Source of the DNA: Acanthamoeba lenticulata | Taxonomy: Eukaryota; Discosea; Longamoebia; Acanthamoebidae | Assembly: GCA_002179805.1 (NCBI GenBank) | Contig: NAVB01000010.1 | Coordinates: forward strand, 99,602-163,601 | DNA: 64,000 bases | Reading direction: 5' to 3' | Shown: one piece after another, positions 52,019-61,580 of the stretch | Layout of the letters: the number at the start of each line of letters is the position of its first letter | How positions within the stretch are numbered: the first letter of the stretch is position 1 | The notes under the pieces: generated by a model | Database searches by the model: none | What the model was told of the DNA's origin: nothing | Seen by the model: only the letters and a program-made list of their open reading frames with translations | Program-made: the position numbers and the translations under genes

Positions 52019-54170
52019 TTACGACCGGAACAGGGACTGGACGTGGGCCAAAGTGCCGTTGTTGAGGGCGGGATTGAGGCCCAGAATGTTGGCGATGATG
52101 TTGTAGACTTCGATGTTCCCGAAAGACTGCGCGAGCTTGACGCCGGACTTGAAGTGCGGCCCACGCCCAACAAAGATGGCTCGCATGTCCGGGTACTGTA
52201 AAGACGTCGTTTCACGAGGTCTCGTCAAGCTCACAAAACAAAATGGCCAACTTGGTGTTGATCCACAAGGTGAAGGCAAGGCCTACCTCGGGATCATAGC
52301 CGTGGTCGCCCTTGATGACGCTGGCACCCTTGTAGAGGACCGTCCAGCCGAGGTCTGCTCACCGGAGACGTCTCGCCACAAGTTAGCGAGAGCGGTAGTC
52401 CAATTCATGGAGGCACACAATCGCCGACGCACCAGCAACAGCGACGACGGGCGTGATCCGCCGGTTGTCGTTGAAGTGCAACCGGTCGGGCACGTCCTGC
52501 TTGAGGTACGCCGTCAAGTTGGGGTGTGCGTTCTGGAGCCCGCTCATCACCTGCGGGGCGTCATTCGGGTCTGGCATACCATTCGAGGTATTTCGAGAAT
52601 GTTACGTGTATCGTCAGCCGATCGTCGTCTTCGGCCTCAGGTCGACGGGCGGGCGGGGGGGGGGCGTACTGTTGGGGATGAGCATGAGGACTGGCCCGTA
52701 GTTGATGACCTTGACGGAAGCCACGTTGATGTAGTCCTCCAAGTAGATGACACGGTCCGGGGACAGCGCCGTCATGCCGTGATCGGACAAGAGGACGATG
52801 TCGACCTTGTCGAGAATTTCGCGTTCCTTGAGGCCCGAGATGAGCTGCCCGAGCGCTTTGTCGACCGCTTCGATCGCCGTCGCTACTTCGGTCTGCCCAC
52901 ACCGAACGTCGTCAGTCCGATCGAGTACTCATCATCATCAACACACTATGTGGTGGCGGTACCGAGGAGGGGCCGTAGTTGTGGCCCTGCGTGTCGACGC
53001 CCTCGAAGTAGAGGGTGAGGAAGGTCGGGCGCTCATCGACGCCGTAGTCGAGCCACTCGAGGACCTGCTGGACGCGCGTGGCGTAGGGCGTGGCGCTGTT
53101 GTAGGGGACCCAGTAGGTCGGCCGGTAGCCCTGAATCTCTGCTTCGCTCCCGGGCCTGCGCGTACGTTGTCAGCACGCATCGTCATTATGCAACAGCAGC
53201 AGAGGTGAAGTGCCAAGCGTCGGACCAGAAGTAGGTGCCGGCCTTCTGGCCCTGCCGCTCGGCGGTGACCCACAGAGGCTCGCCGCCCCACCAGCGGCCG
53301 TCTGCTCGTGTAACACGACGACATTAAGCAAAACGACCTCAGATCAGGCGCGCTTGCGAGCGTGTGTGAAGGTGGGCGCCGGTTGGGGCAAGCGGGGGTC
53401 ATGATCACCTGTGACCTGCTTGGGGTCGGACAGCCTGAAAGTGGCGTTGAAGACGGGGTCGAACATGGTGTTGCTAACGATGCCGTGGTTCTCCGGGTAG
53501 AGCCCCGTCACGATCCTGGTGTCATGCGTCTTTCAGTAGTGAATGAAATAGAGAGCAGGGGCCATTGTGGGCAAAGTACGTGTAGTGATTGGGAAATGTT
53601 TTCGAGGGGAAGCACGGGATGAGGCCATTTGACAGAACCACGCCTTGCTCGACCAACGCGCGGATGTGGGGCATCTCTGTGTGGTCGTGTGGTAGACCAA
53701 CAGAAGCGTTAGATGGAACAGCCGGCCTGCCGCGGCAGGAGAAGGCGTGTGTGGCAGGTAGGGCGCACCGACATCGCTACGCGAGAGGTAGTCGTTTCGA
53801 AAGCCGTCGATGGAGATGAGGAGCACCGTGTTGCGCAGGCCCTCGGACGGCTCGACCGGCTTCTCCCCGTCACTGTCCCAATTATAAAACATTAATTTAT
53901 TAATATAAATAAATAAAACAATTGATTGAAGCAAGGGAGAGTATCATACTATCCCCAGACGACGAGGATGAAGCCCACGAGGACGACCATGAGGGTCAGG
54001 AAGAAGAGCCCAGTGGTGATAAAAATCCACCGTCGACGCGAGGGGTCCTGGTCGCGAGACAGCCCGGCTCGCGCCCAACACGATCCTTCTTCCTCTGCCA
54101 CCTTTTGCATGAGGTCAGCGTCATCATCCCCAGCCACTCCGAGGCTTGTGTAGCCCCTGCTTCCCTCCAT
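52019..54170 (-). CDS. Ectonucleotide pyrophosphatase/phosphodiesterase (ENPP) family, type II membrane protein
   Basis: Exon 1 encodes a short cytosolic tail and a transmembrane anchor ([20 protein letters not shown], then VGFILVVWG). After an A+T-rich intron (about 53880-53950) the catalytic domain begins: [16 protein letters not shown] (metal Asp), [14 protein letters not shown] (nucleophile Thr in SKT), [47 protein letters not shown] and [10 protein letters not shown] (metal Asp/His). The C-terminus is [20 protein letters not shown], then [20 protein letters not shown]. All key residues of the alkaline-phosphatase-like fold are present. It is predicted to cleave nucleotide or lipid phosphodiesters outside the cell or in vesicles. 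An in-frame ATG at 54239 would add 23 basic residues; 54170 is my preferred start. Confidence 0.9.
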
Positions 54171-54313
54171 GCCTCTTCTTCTGTGTGTCTGGGTTCGTTT
54201 CTGTCGACCTCTGCAAGGAAGGAACTCCTGCAATGACATTTAATTTGCATTCCTATCGTGCCTGCAAGGGTCATGACCGCACGTTCCAATAACGTGCCTG
54301 AGGAGTATGTACT

Positions 54314-54350
54314 ACGCAGTGGAGTACAAGTAGCGGATACTCCACTGCGT
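54314..54350. promoter_or_regulatory. Inverted repeat upstream of the ENPP gene, with a third half-site at 54440
   Basis: ACGCAGTGGAGTA (54314-54326) and its exact reverse complement TACTCCACTGCGT (54338-54350) are separated by 11 bases. ACGCAGTGGAG occurs again at 54440-54450. Three copies of an 11-base word within 140 bases, 145-280 bases upstream of the ENPP start, suggest a protein-binding site. Confidence 0.45.
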
Positions 54351-54408
54351 TGCACTCAGCAACTTGATCTAAAAAGGCACCAGTTTGTGTTTCCTCATCC
54401 TCACTCTA

Positions 54409-54564
54409 ATGCAGCGTCATCGCCCTGACGTCTTGACTGACGCAGTGGAGATTGTCACCGGCCTGCAACTCAAGGAACTAAGCCGTCCTTATCTCGTCCA
54501 AAAGTGTTCCGCGTTTACCAAGCTTGCTACGCCCTTCGCCCATGGTACCACTGGATCAGAATAA
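54409..54564 (+). CDS. Possible small protein of 51 residues
   Basis: ATG at 54409 opens MQRHRPDVLTDAVEIVTGLQ then LKELSRPYLVQKCSAFTKLA, and the frame stops at 54562-54564. The stop TAA is part of AATAAA, a possible polyadenylation signal. Codon use is like that of neighbouring exons, but the length gives little power, no family is recognised, and one copy of the ACGCAGTGGAG word falls inside it. Confidence 0.25.
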   Translation: MQRHRPDVLTDAVEIVTGLQLKELSRPYLVQKCSAFTKLATPFAHGTTGSE

Positions 54565-54591
54565 AACGAACGTTTTCATCGTCATTCGTGT

Positions 54592-55968
54592 TCAGGGAGA
54601 AGGCGCAACGACTGGTGGGGCAGCAACACCCTCACCGTTGCTCGCCTCTTCCTCCTCCCTGGCAGCCGCCGATGCACCATCCAGGTGAAGTGGACAACGA
54701 GCCTTCTCGTCGCCCTTGAGATAAGGTCTCTTGATGGCCGTAATGAACGCGTTCTTCGTGCTTAGCACATCCTCCTGCAGCCATGTGCATACGAATGGTG
54801 AGCTTAGGCCGCCAGCAAGAGAGGAAGAGGTGTGGCAACAGGTTGGTTGGCAACTAAGGGGACGAGACTATACCTCAGTCAAGAGATCCTTATTGGTGAG
54901 GAGAGGCCCGGGGCCAACCATGAGGTAGAGTTGAAGGGCCCAGTACGAGTAGGAGTCGAGGCCCAGCTTCTTGGCGCGCTCGACGGGCGTGCGGTCATGC
55001 TTGGGCAAACAGCAGGGCGAGAGCACCATGGCCGCCAGGCCTGGCGTGTTGTTGTAGAGATTGATGAAAGTTTGGCTCAGCTCGCCGCACAGGTGCATGC
55101 CCATGAACAGACCAACTCGCCGCTTTCGTCGCTGCAGCTTGGCTTCCTTCTGTGCGGTGGCTTCGGATTCAGCGGAACCGTCAGCCTTGGCTTCGCTCTC
55201 GCTGGCATCGTCACTCGGCTCAGCCGAGGCAGATTGTGCGCGATTGCGCTGCTGTTCAGCGAGCCACTTGCGGTAGCGTCGAGCCTTGCGGTTGCCATCG
55301 TTGCTGCCGTCGCCGCCCAGCTTGCGGGCGAGCCACTCGTTGAACCGGCGGTGGTGCACATCGGCATACTTGAACTTGACACCCTCGAGCGCGTTGAAGT
55401 GGTCGAGGTTCATCTTCTGGTCCTTGTCGATTGCGTAGATCTTGGTAAACCGGCCTGGCAGCATCTTACTGATGAGGAAGACGTTGAAGCCCTTGCCGCT
55501 GCACATGTCGAAGAGGTACAGCTCTGAGCTCTCCGCTTCACCACTTGCGCTGTCGGTCCTCGGTGTGGCGCTGCTGGAAGGAGTCGTGCTCGTCTGCCAC
55601 GAGGGCTGGCTGGAGACGCCTTCGAAGGCCTCGGTTGTCCGCTGGCTGGGATCAATGCGGGCGAGCAGCTGTTTGATTTTGAGGTAGCTGGCCCACGCCT
55701 CGGTGAGCTCCTTGGCGAGATTCTTGTGATTGAACAGCTGGTGGAAATCGGGATGGATGAAGTCGCCGTGAACCAACTCGCGCCACCACGGCTGCGCCAT
55801 GCATTCGATTAAATCGGGCGAGTAGGTTTCGGGTTGCGTCTTAATCCGATCCAAGAGGAAATGAATGGCACGACGAGGCCTGAGCCTATCCTTCTTAGGT
55901 CCCGTCGCGAGCACCTCCACGTTCGATGCCTCGGATTGGGGGCTTTCCGTGCTTGTTTGCTCCTCCAT
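54592..55968 (-). CDS. SAM-dependent methyltransferase, TRM13/METTL25-like
   Basis: Two exons. Exon 1 (55968 to about 54871) starts MEEQTSTESPQSEASNVEVL and exon 2 (about 54785-54592) ends GVAAPPVVAPSP. Motif I is ELYLFDMCSGKGFNVFLISK; KIYAIDKDQKMNLDHF is motif II; MGMHLCGELSQTFINLYNN and AAMVLSPCCLPKH are the HLCG and PCC motifs that mark the TRM13/METTL25-type group. Low-complexity Ser/Ala/Glu inserts separate the core strands. TRM13 proteins methylate tRNA; METTL25 has no settled substrate, so the target here is open. The frame extends upstream to ATG 56127 and would add a hydrophobic stretch (APWLVVALLILFSVSFFFLN), but that start overlaps the last codons of the J-domain gene. Confidence 0.8.
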
Positions 55969-56107
55969 CTCGTTCTTTTTTGTTATTATTTCGCGAATGA
56001 GATTTCCCTTTCTGCCAGCTGGCAAGTTTAAAAAAAAAAACGAAACGGAAAATAAAATCAAAAGGGCCACTACCAGCCACGGCGCATTACTGTCGGCCGA
56101 CTGCCGC

Positions 56108-58242
56108 CTACTGGCCGTAGGTGTCATAGTCGCTTCGCTTATTCTTGTCGCGCAAGACTTGGTAGGCCGCAACAACCTGCTTGAAGACTTCGGCACTCTT
56201 CTTCTTCTCCGCGTCCGTCTTCTGCATGTCTGGATGGTACTTCATCGCCAGTCGTCGGAAGGATGTCTGTGTGAGTGTTGCGTTCGTTTTGTTCAGTTGT
56301 TAGCTTCAAGAAGATTGATTTTTGCTGATGGTAGTGCCTTAATCTCCTCCTCTGTAGCGGTTCCCTCCTTGCCCGAGAGCTCCAGCGTCCGGTAGTAGCC
56401 CTTAGGGTCCACCGTGCGCGTACGTGGCGCCTCGCCGTACCGCTGTTGAGGGAGGATTGCCATCAAGTGTTAGTACATAACTTTCAATGGCGTCACCGTG
56501 ATGCACGAGGACGGGCGTACGCTCTTCTGGTAGAATTGGTCTCGCTGACGCTGCTGCTCTCGGCTCTGCTGCCACCGGCGCTCCTCTTCGCGCTCCTTGT
56601 CCCGCTGCTGGCGTTGGTGCTCGCCGTAGTCCCGCCAGAAGGATTCATTCTCCCACCGGAAGCTGTACAGCCGCCCGGTCAAGAAGCAGAGGAAGAGGAG
56701 AAAGAGAAAGACAGAAGACATACCGGGCCTGCTGCTTCTGGAGCGCCTCTTCAGTGGCGCGCTTTTGTTCCTTCCAGCGGTCGGCGTAGATGGGGTAATA
56801 CCGTGCAATTACACCTGCCGAGCGCGAAACCAACAGTTAGCCGACGTCGCTTCCACCGGAACACCAGTTTACGAAAAGAGAGGGAGGGGGGAGGATAAGG
56901 GACCTGCAGCAACGGCAGCCAAACCGATCGAAATGAAGCTCGGGAGGTTGACAAACTCGAGGCCAGTGAACGCCGCGCCGATCATCGCGCCCAAGGCCGT
57001 CAGACCACCCACCTTGAAGGACGAGTAGTGGCGCTCGCCGCCCACATGCCCGTTGACGCCATTCACGATCGCTCGGAAGGGGTGGCCAATATAAGTATAC
57101 TCGACCACATAGGCCGGCAGGTACACGGGGAACGGCTGCAGGCAAGAAAGTTCATCGGGTTAGAGGAACAGAGGTCTGGTAGGAGCTTGTCGAGGGCGGG
57201 GAGGCCTACCCGGATGTCGCCGATAAAGTCAAAGTCGATGGTGACCGACCGCACGTCGTCGGCGCTGTAGAGTATACGCAGGTACTCGGCGCCGTCGTGA
57301 AGGATCTGCGCTTTCAAGTCGGCCAGCACGCGCTCGCGCGCAACCGATGGGAACATTTCGAAGGGCTCCACCTGAGGAGCGGTTGAGTTGAACCCCGAGC
57401 GGATCAACAACAACAACAACAAACTGTGGTTGCCCGAGGGTAGAGGTGACGGTACCTCACGCTTCTCGCCGTTGCGTCCCTCCAACATCGAAGCTGTCAT
57501 GCGCTGGGCGGCATCGACGTACTGGCCTTTAACAGCTTCGACGTGCTCCTTCTTGAAGGCGTAGGACGCGCACACCTGCATCTCCGGCTGGTTCTTGTGG
57601 AACTTGAGCAGCGGCCTGATGGTACCCACACCCCCCGCCGGGAGGGTGATTGTGTGTTTATATGGGGTTCATCAGGTGCAAGACGTTACGTACATTTTAT
57701 GCTTGTTGGTGGGCTGCCACTGCATGGTAGGCCGTATCTCCATCCTCTTGGTGCTGCGGTTGTACACTGACTGAAGCACACGGTGGCCTACCTGTTGTTT
57801 GGCGTCGAGGGTCAGCGGCCAAGTTCACATGTAGTGGGCTTGAGGCCGTCATTGACAAGAGAGTGGGCTGCACCTCGCCAGAGACAGTGCCCTTGACAGA
57901 GGCCTCAAAGATCCAGAAGGGCAAGAAGACAGGCCGCACGTCGCTGCTCGCCTTGAGGGTGGCCGTGAGGGGTGACAACCATGACTGCTCATGATGTTTT
58001 TCAAAGGCCTTCACAGCATCGTTGGATTCGACGCGGAAGTCAACTGCGTGCGGATTGATGGGCTTGTAACCTCGTGTCCACACCGCAGTCACGCCCCCCG
58101 CTGCGCCATCGTAGGGACGTTGAGTGCTGCGTATCTTCAGTCGAAGCACTCGTGCGTTGGTCCAACGAAAGGAAGAGGGAGGTGGAGGGCCTGCAGGCCG
58201 GACTGGCCAAGCCGCGACGAACGAGCACTGAGCTCGTCTCAT
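56108..58242 (-). CDS. Membrane protein with C-terminal J domain, probably mitochondrial
   Basis: Starts MRRAQCSFVAAWPVRPAGPP, an Arg-rich, acid-free leader as in mitochondrial import signals. A domain of about 330 residues not recognised follows (AVWTRGYKPINPHAVDF, SSDVRPVFLPFWIFEASVKG, RPLLKFHKNQPEMQVCASYA, LPAYVVEYTYIGHPFRAIVN). Two hydrophobic segments come next (GGLTALGAMIGAAFTGLEFV, FISIGLAAVAAGVIARYYP), then a Gln/Arg/Glu-rich helix. The J domain closes the protein: GYYRTLELSG, then TSFRRLAMKYHPDMQK with the essential HPD, and AYQVLRDKNKRSDYDTYGQ. J domains stimulate Hsp70 ATPase, so this may recruit Hsp70 to a membrane. About seven introns. Confidence 0.8.
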
Positions 58243-58304
58243 CTGCGGCTTCACTTTTTGTTTTTCTTTCCTGTTTTCCTTGCTTGTTTCCACGACGTGC
58301 GTTA

Positions 58305-58317
58305 TTTTGGCGGGAAA
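58305..58317. promoter_or_regulatory. E2F-type site upstream of CDC45
   Basis: TTTTGGCGGGAAA, a textbook match to the E2F/DP consensus, lies 60 bases before the CDC45 start and 63 bases before the divergent J-domain gene start. Confidence 0.65.
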
Positions 58318-58376
58318 CTTGTTGTGGTTGCGAAAGTTGTGTTTCACAGATTGTACATGAGAAAGGCGAGACGACA

Positions 58377-61310
58377 ATGGTTTTGATTGGAGCAGATGTA
58401 CACATGCACGCCGATTTTAAGCGGCTTCGGGGCCTACGGTTGCCGGCCCTGACCATTTTGGTTGCGCCCAACCCCGATGCCATTGCTGCAAGTTACATTC
58501 TAACGGTGCGCCAGCTACAACGAAGTGCATCTTTCATGGGGGAACCCGACTCACTTCTTCAAATCCAAACTTTGTGCAGTTAATTCTCAAACGCGAAGAT
58601 GTTCCCTATGTGCTGCGTCCCACCAAGGGCTATGAAGATTTGTGTGAAATTGCCAAGGAGGAGATGGCCAAGGAAGAGGTGCGCAACAAGCTTTTTGTAC
58701 ATCATGAGTCCCTTCTGGCTGACGCCTCTGCATGCATCATGGTTGCAGATCCGAGCACTCTTCTTGATCAATTGCGGGGCCATGGTAGATCTCGCGCGCC
58801 TGCTCGGGCTGGACGACACCACCATTCTCGTTTATGTGTTGGACTCGCACAGGCCCTATAACCTTCGCAACATTTGCCACAACCAGGTTTCGAGCCTCTT
58901 TCTCCTTTCCAATCTTGGGGGTCAATGGGACTATGCGTTGCTTCTGACTGGATGTGCACCACGCAGGTGTGGCTCATCGACGACGGCACGACAACCGAGG
59001 CCGACCTGCCAAACCTGCAGGACTTGTACAACGACCCAGCTTTTGAGGATGATGATGACGACGACGAAGATGACGAGGACGAAGACGACGGGTTCGACGA
59101 AGGCGGCTATGGCGGCTCGGAGGAACGAGAACGAGCCCGTGAATACAGGCGCCGGATGAACGCGCGGCGTCGCATCGCAAGGCAAATCTCCAAGCCTCCC
59201 CGCACACAAGTGGAGAAGGCCTTCTACGAGCAGGAGACGAGCAGGGGGCTCTCCTACGGCGCCTCTGTGGCAGGTCTCCTCCTCGAGATGGCGACACAGG
59301 TCTACCAAAACGGCGTCGACCTCAGGTTCTACTGGCCGGCCATTATCGGCATCACGGACCAGTGGCTGCATGGACGTATCGACGACTCCAAATATCGGTT
59401 TGAGGTGGAGGTCTACCAGAACGAGATCCAGAAGTACAACGTGGGCAAGATTCGCGAGGCGCAGGCCGCGAGGGCGCAAGCCGACAAGATCAACAACGAG
59501 AACTACGCTGTCGACCTCAACGTCTTGCCGGCTACTTTCCGCTACACCAACGAGTCGAGCGTGCTCGAGCAGGTCACCTGCACCGACGAGTTCAAGCGCG
59601 CTATCCGCACATCTGGCCACGCTCATGTCGAGATCTCCAATGAGTACGCTGTGCCTTCCCTACCAGGCGCCGTTTCGACATGTCCTGTCGAGATCCTCGC
59701 TCACCTGCTGATCTTTTCATGAATCGTCCAGATACCGGTTCATGCTCTACCGCCACTGGAGCCTCTACGCTAGTATGTGGCACTCCCAATACATCGCCAC
59801 TCGGCTGGGCATCTGGAAGGAGAATGGGCAAAAGGTGCTCACCCTACCCCTTCCGCCTGCTCCGTCGCTACACACTGGCCGTTTCGGGGCACTTAGAAGG
59901 GTCGCGGGATCTTGGTTGTGCGCGCAGCGATTGGACGTGCTGCTGGCCCGGATGGGCGTGCCATTGGCGCAGGCCAAGGAGAACTGGAACTGCATGGACA
60001 ATGCCATCCGGGAGCAGTTCCAGAAGCACGTCCGAGAGATTGGCCTTCAATTCGGCCTCAACGACCTCTGCTACCCGTCTTTTGTCCTTGTACCTTCGTC
60101 CTGCCCTCATCCCATCTCTAAGATCCCTTTCACGAGCTGATGAGCAAACATTGGACTGACTGGTTACAATCGACTTGTGTGCAGCAAAAAGGCTTCAAGT
60201 CGAAAGTCTCGGCCGCCGACCACGTCCACATCATCTCAAGGTTCTTATTCCTCCTTTCGCCCCCTTCCCATGCCCAGGCTCGGGCGAGCAGAGAATTTTT
60301 TCTGACTTGGGAACGGGTGTGCAGCTTGCTCGAGGGCGCTGATGGATGGGCCGAAGACGAAAAGGAGGAGAAGGAGGAAAACAAGAAGTGGGTCTCCAAT
60401 TTCTGGCGCGCCTTTGATTCGCTCTCCCTGCGACAGGACGACGCCTACGACCTCCTCCAGCAGCGCGGTGCTCCTCCTTTCTGCCGCGCTTTGAGACCAC
60501 CTTCTTGACGCCTTTAAAGCACGACTCATCATCTCATCAATCCAAACGCAGGTATTGAGCTGGCCATCAACTTGCAGAAGGCCATCGTGCGGCAAGCGGC
60601 TGATGTTGTAGAGAAGGTGCTCAAAGAAGCTCCACTCCCGTCCTAAGCCCAGTCGCTTTGCATCTTGGGCGAAGTGAGTGGGAAGATTGAAAGAGCTGAA
60701 GCGACGATCACTCTCTGATCCCTTATTTTTGGCGTCTTATGTGTGTTTGCATCAATAGAGGTGCATCACGCACTGCGGCCCGCTGCGATACACGATGCTG
60801 CACCAAACGCCGGACCTCAACTACTTCATCCATCCGCTGGCCCTGCGCCGGCTCGCTCTCTTCCTCGTCGAATACGTCAACGTGCGTAGTGCCCGGGCGA
60901 TAAACCCACTCCCTCGCCATCCCGTGAGTTGCGCGACTCACCACCCGAGATGGATGACAAAAAACACCAACAGGAGCGGAAGAAGAAGCCGAAGCCCTTC
61001 CTCGTGTGTGCGAAGAATGACAAGAAGGGGACGTACCTGGTCGTGGGCGCCGTCGGCACCGATCAAGAGTTCAACTCACCGCAAAAGGAAAAGTGCGTCT
61101 CGTCACCACAACCTCCATCATCATCGCCATCATCATGCACTTATGGGTTACCGGACGCGCAGGAACTTTGGACGGAGCTTCCGAGAGGCTGCGTCGCGGA
61201 CGGGGGCGCGGATTGCCCATTTCGGGTTCGACTCATCGGTGGTGGAGGTCATGGCCGACGACATCCACAAATTCCTCGAGTACATCCAGTGGCGCATGAA
61301 GGGCCACTGA
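58377..61310 (+). CDS. CDC45: CDC45, component of the CMG replicative helicase
   Basis: Starts MVLIGADVHMHADFKRLRGL. The DHH/RecJ-like N-terminal part reads TILVAPNPDAIAASYIL, then ALFLINCGAMVDLARLLGLD and YVLDSHRPYNLRNI. An acidic stretch (DDDDDDEDDEDEDDGFDEG) precedes RRIARQISKPPRTQVEKAFY, PAIIGITDQWLHGRIDDSKY, FMLYRHWSLYASMWHSQYIA (the Cdc45 HWSLYxSM signature), TRLGIWKENGQK and LLARMGVPLAQAKENWNCMD. The C-terminus has NFGRSFREAASRTGARIAHF, then SSVVEVMADDIHKFLEYI. Together with MCM2-7 and GINS it unwinds DNA at forks. The metal ligands of RecJ are not conserved, as in other Cdc45 proteins. About ten introns. The facing neighbour is POLD2. Confidence 0.94.
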
Positions 61311-61347
61311 TCGCCCACCACTATCTAGATAGCTTACTTCAGTACAG

Positions 61348-61375
61348 CCACGCTGCTCGTAAGGGAGCAGTGTGG
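61348..61375 (+). other. Hairpin just past the CDC45 stop
   Basis: CCACGCTGCTC (61348-61358) and GAGCAGTGTGG (61365-61375) pair over 11 positions with a single G-U, closed by a 6-base loop, 38 bases after the stop. It would lie in the CDC45 3' UTR. Confidence 0.4.
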
Positions 61376-61580
61376 AGGGGCATAAAAACTTTTGCAAGCA
61401 ATCAGGCCCTCGAGCATAAAATATTCTACTCTTTGCGGTGGGGTCCGCGGCCATGCTGCGGGGGAGCTGAAAAAGGGAGCCTGAGTGCTTTATGCAGGTA
61501 GATGATCAAACAACATGTCTTCTCTTAACGCCGCCAACGAGCGCATAAGACAAGAACGAGGCGAGCGGCGAGGTTTCCTG

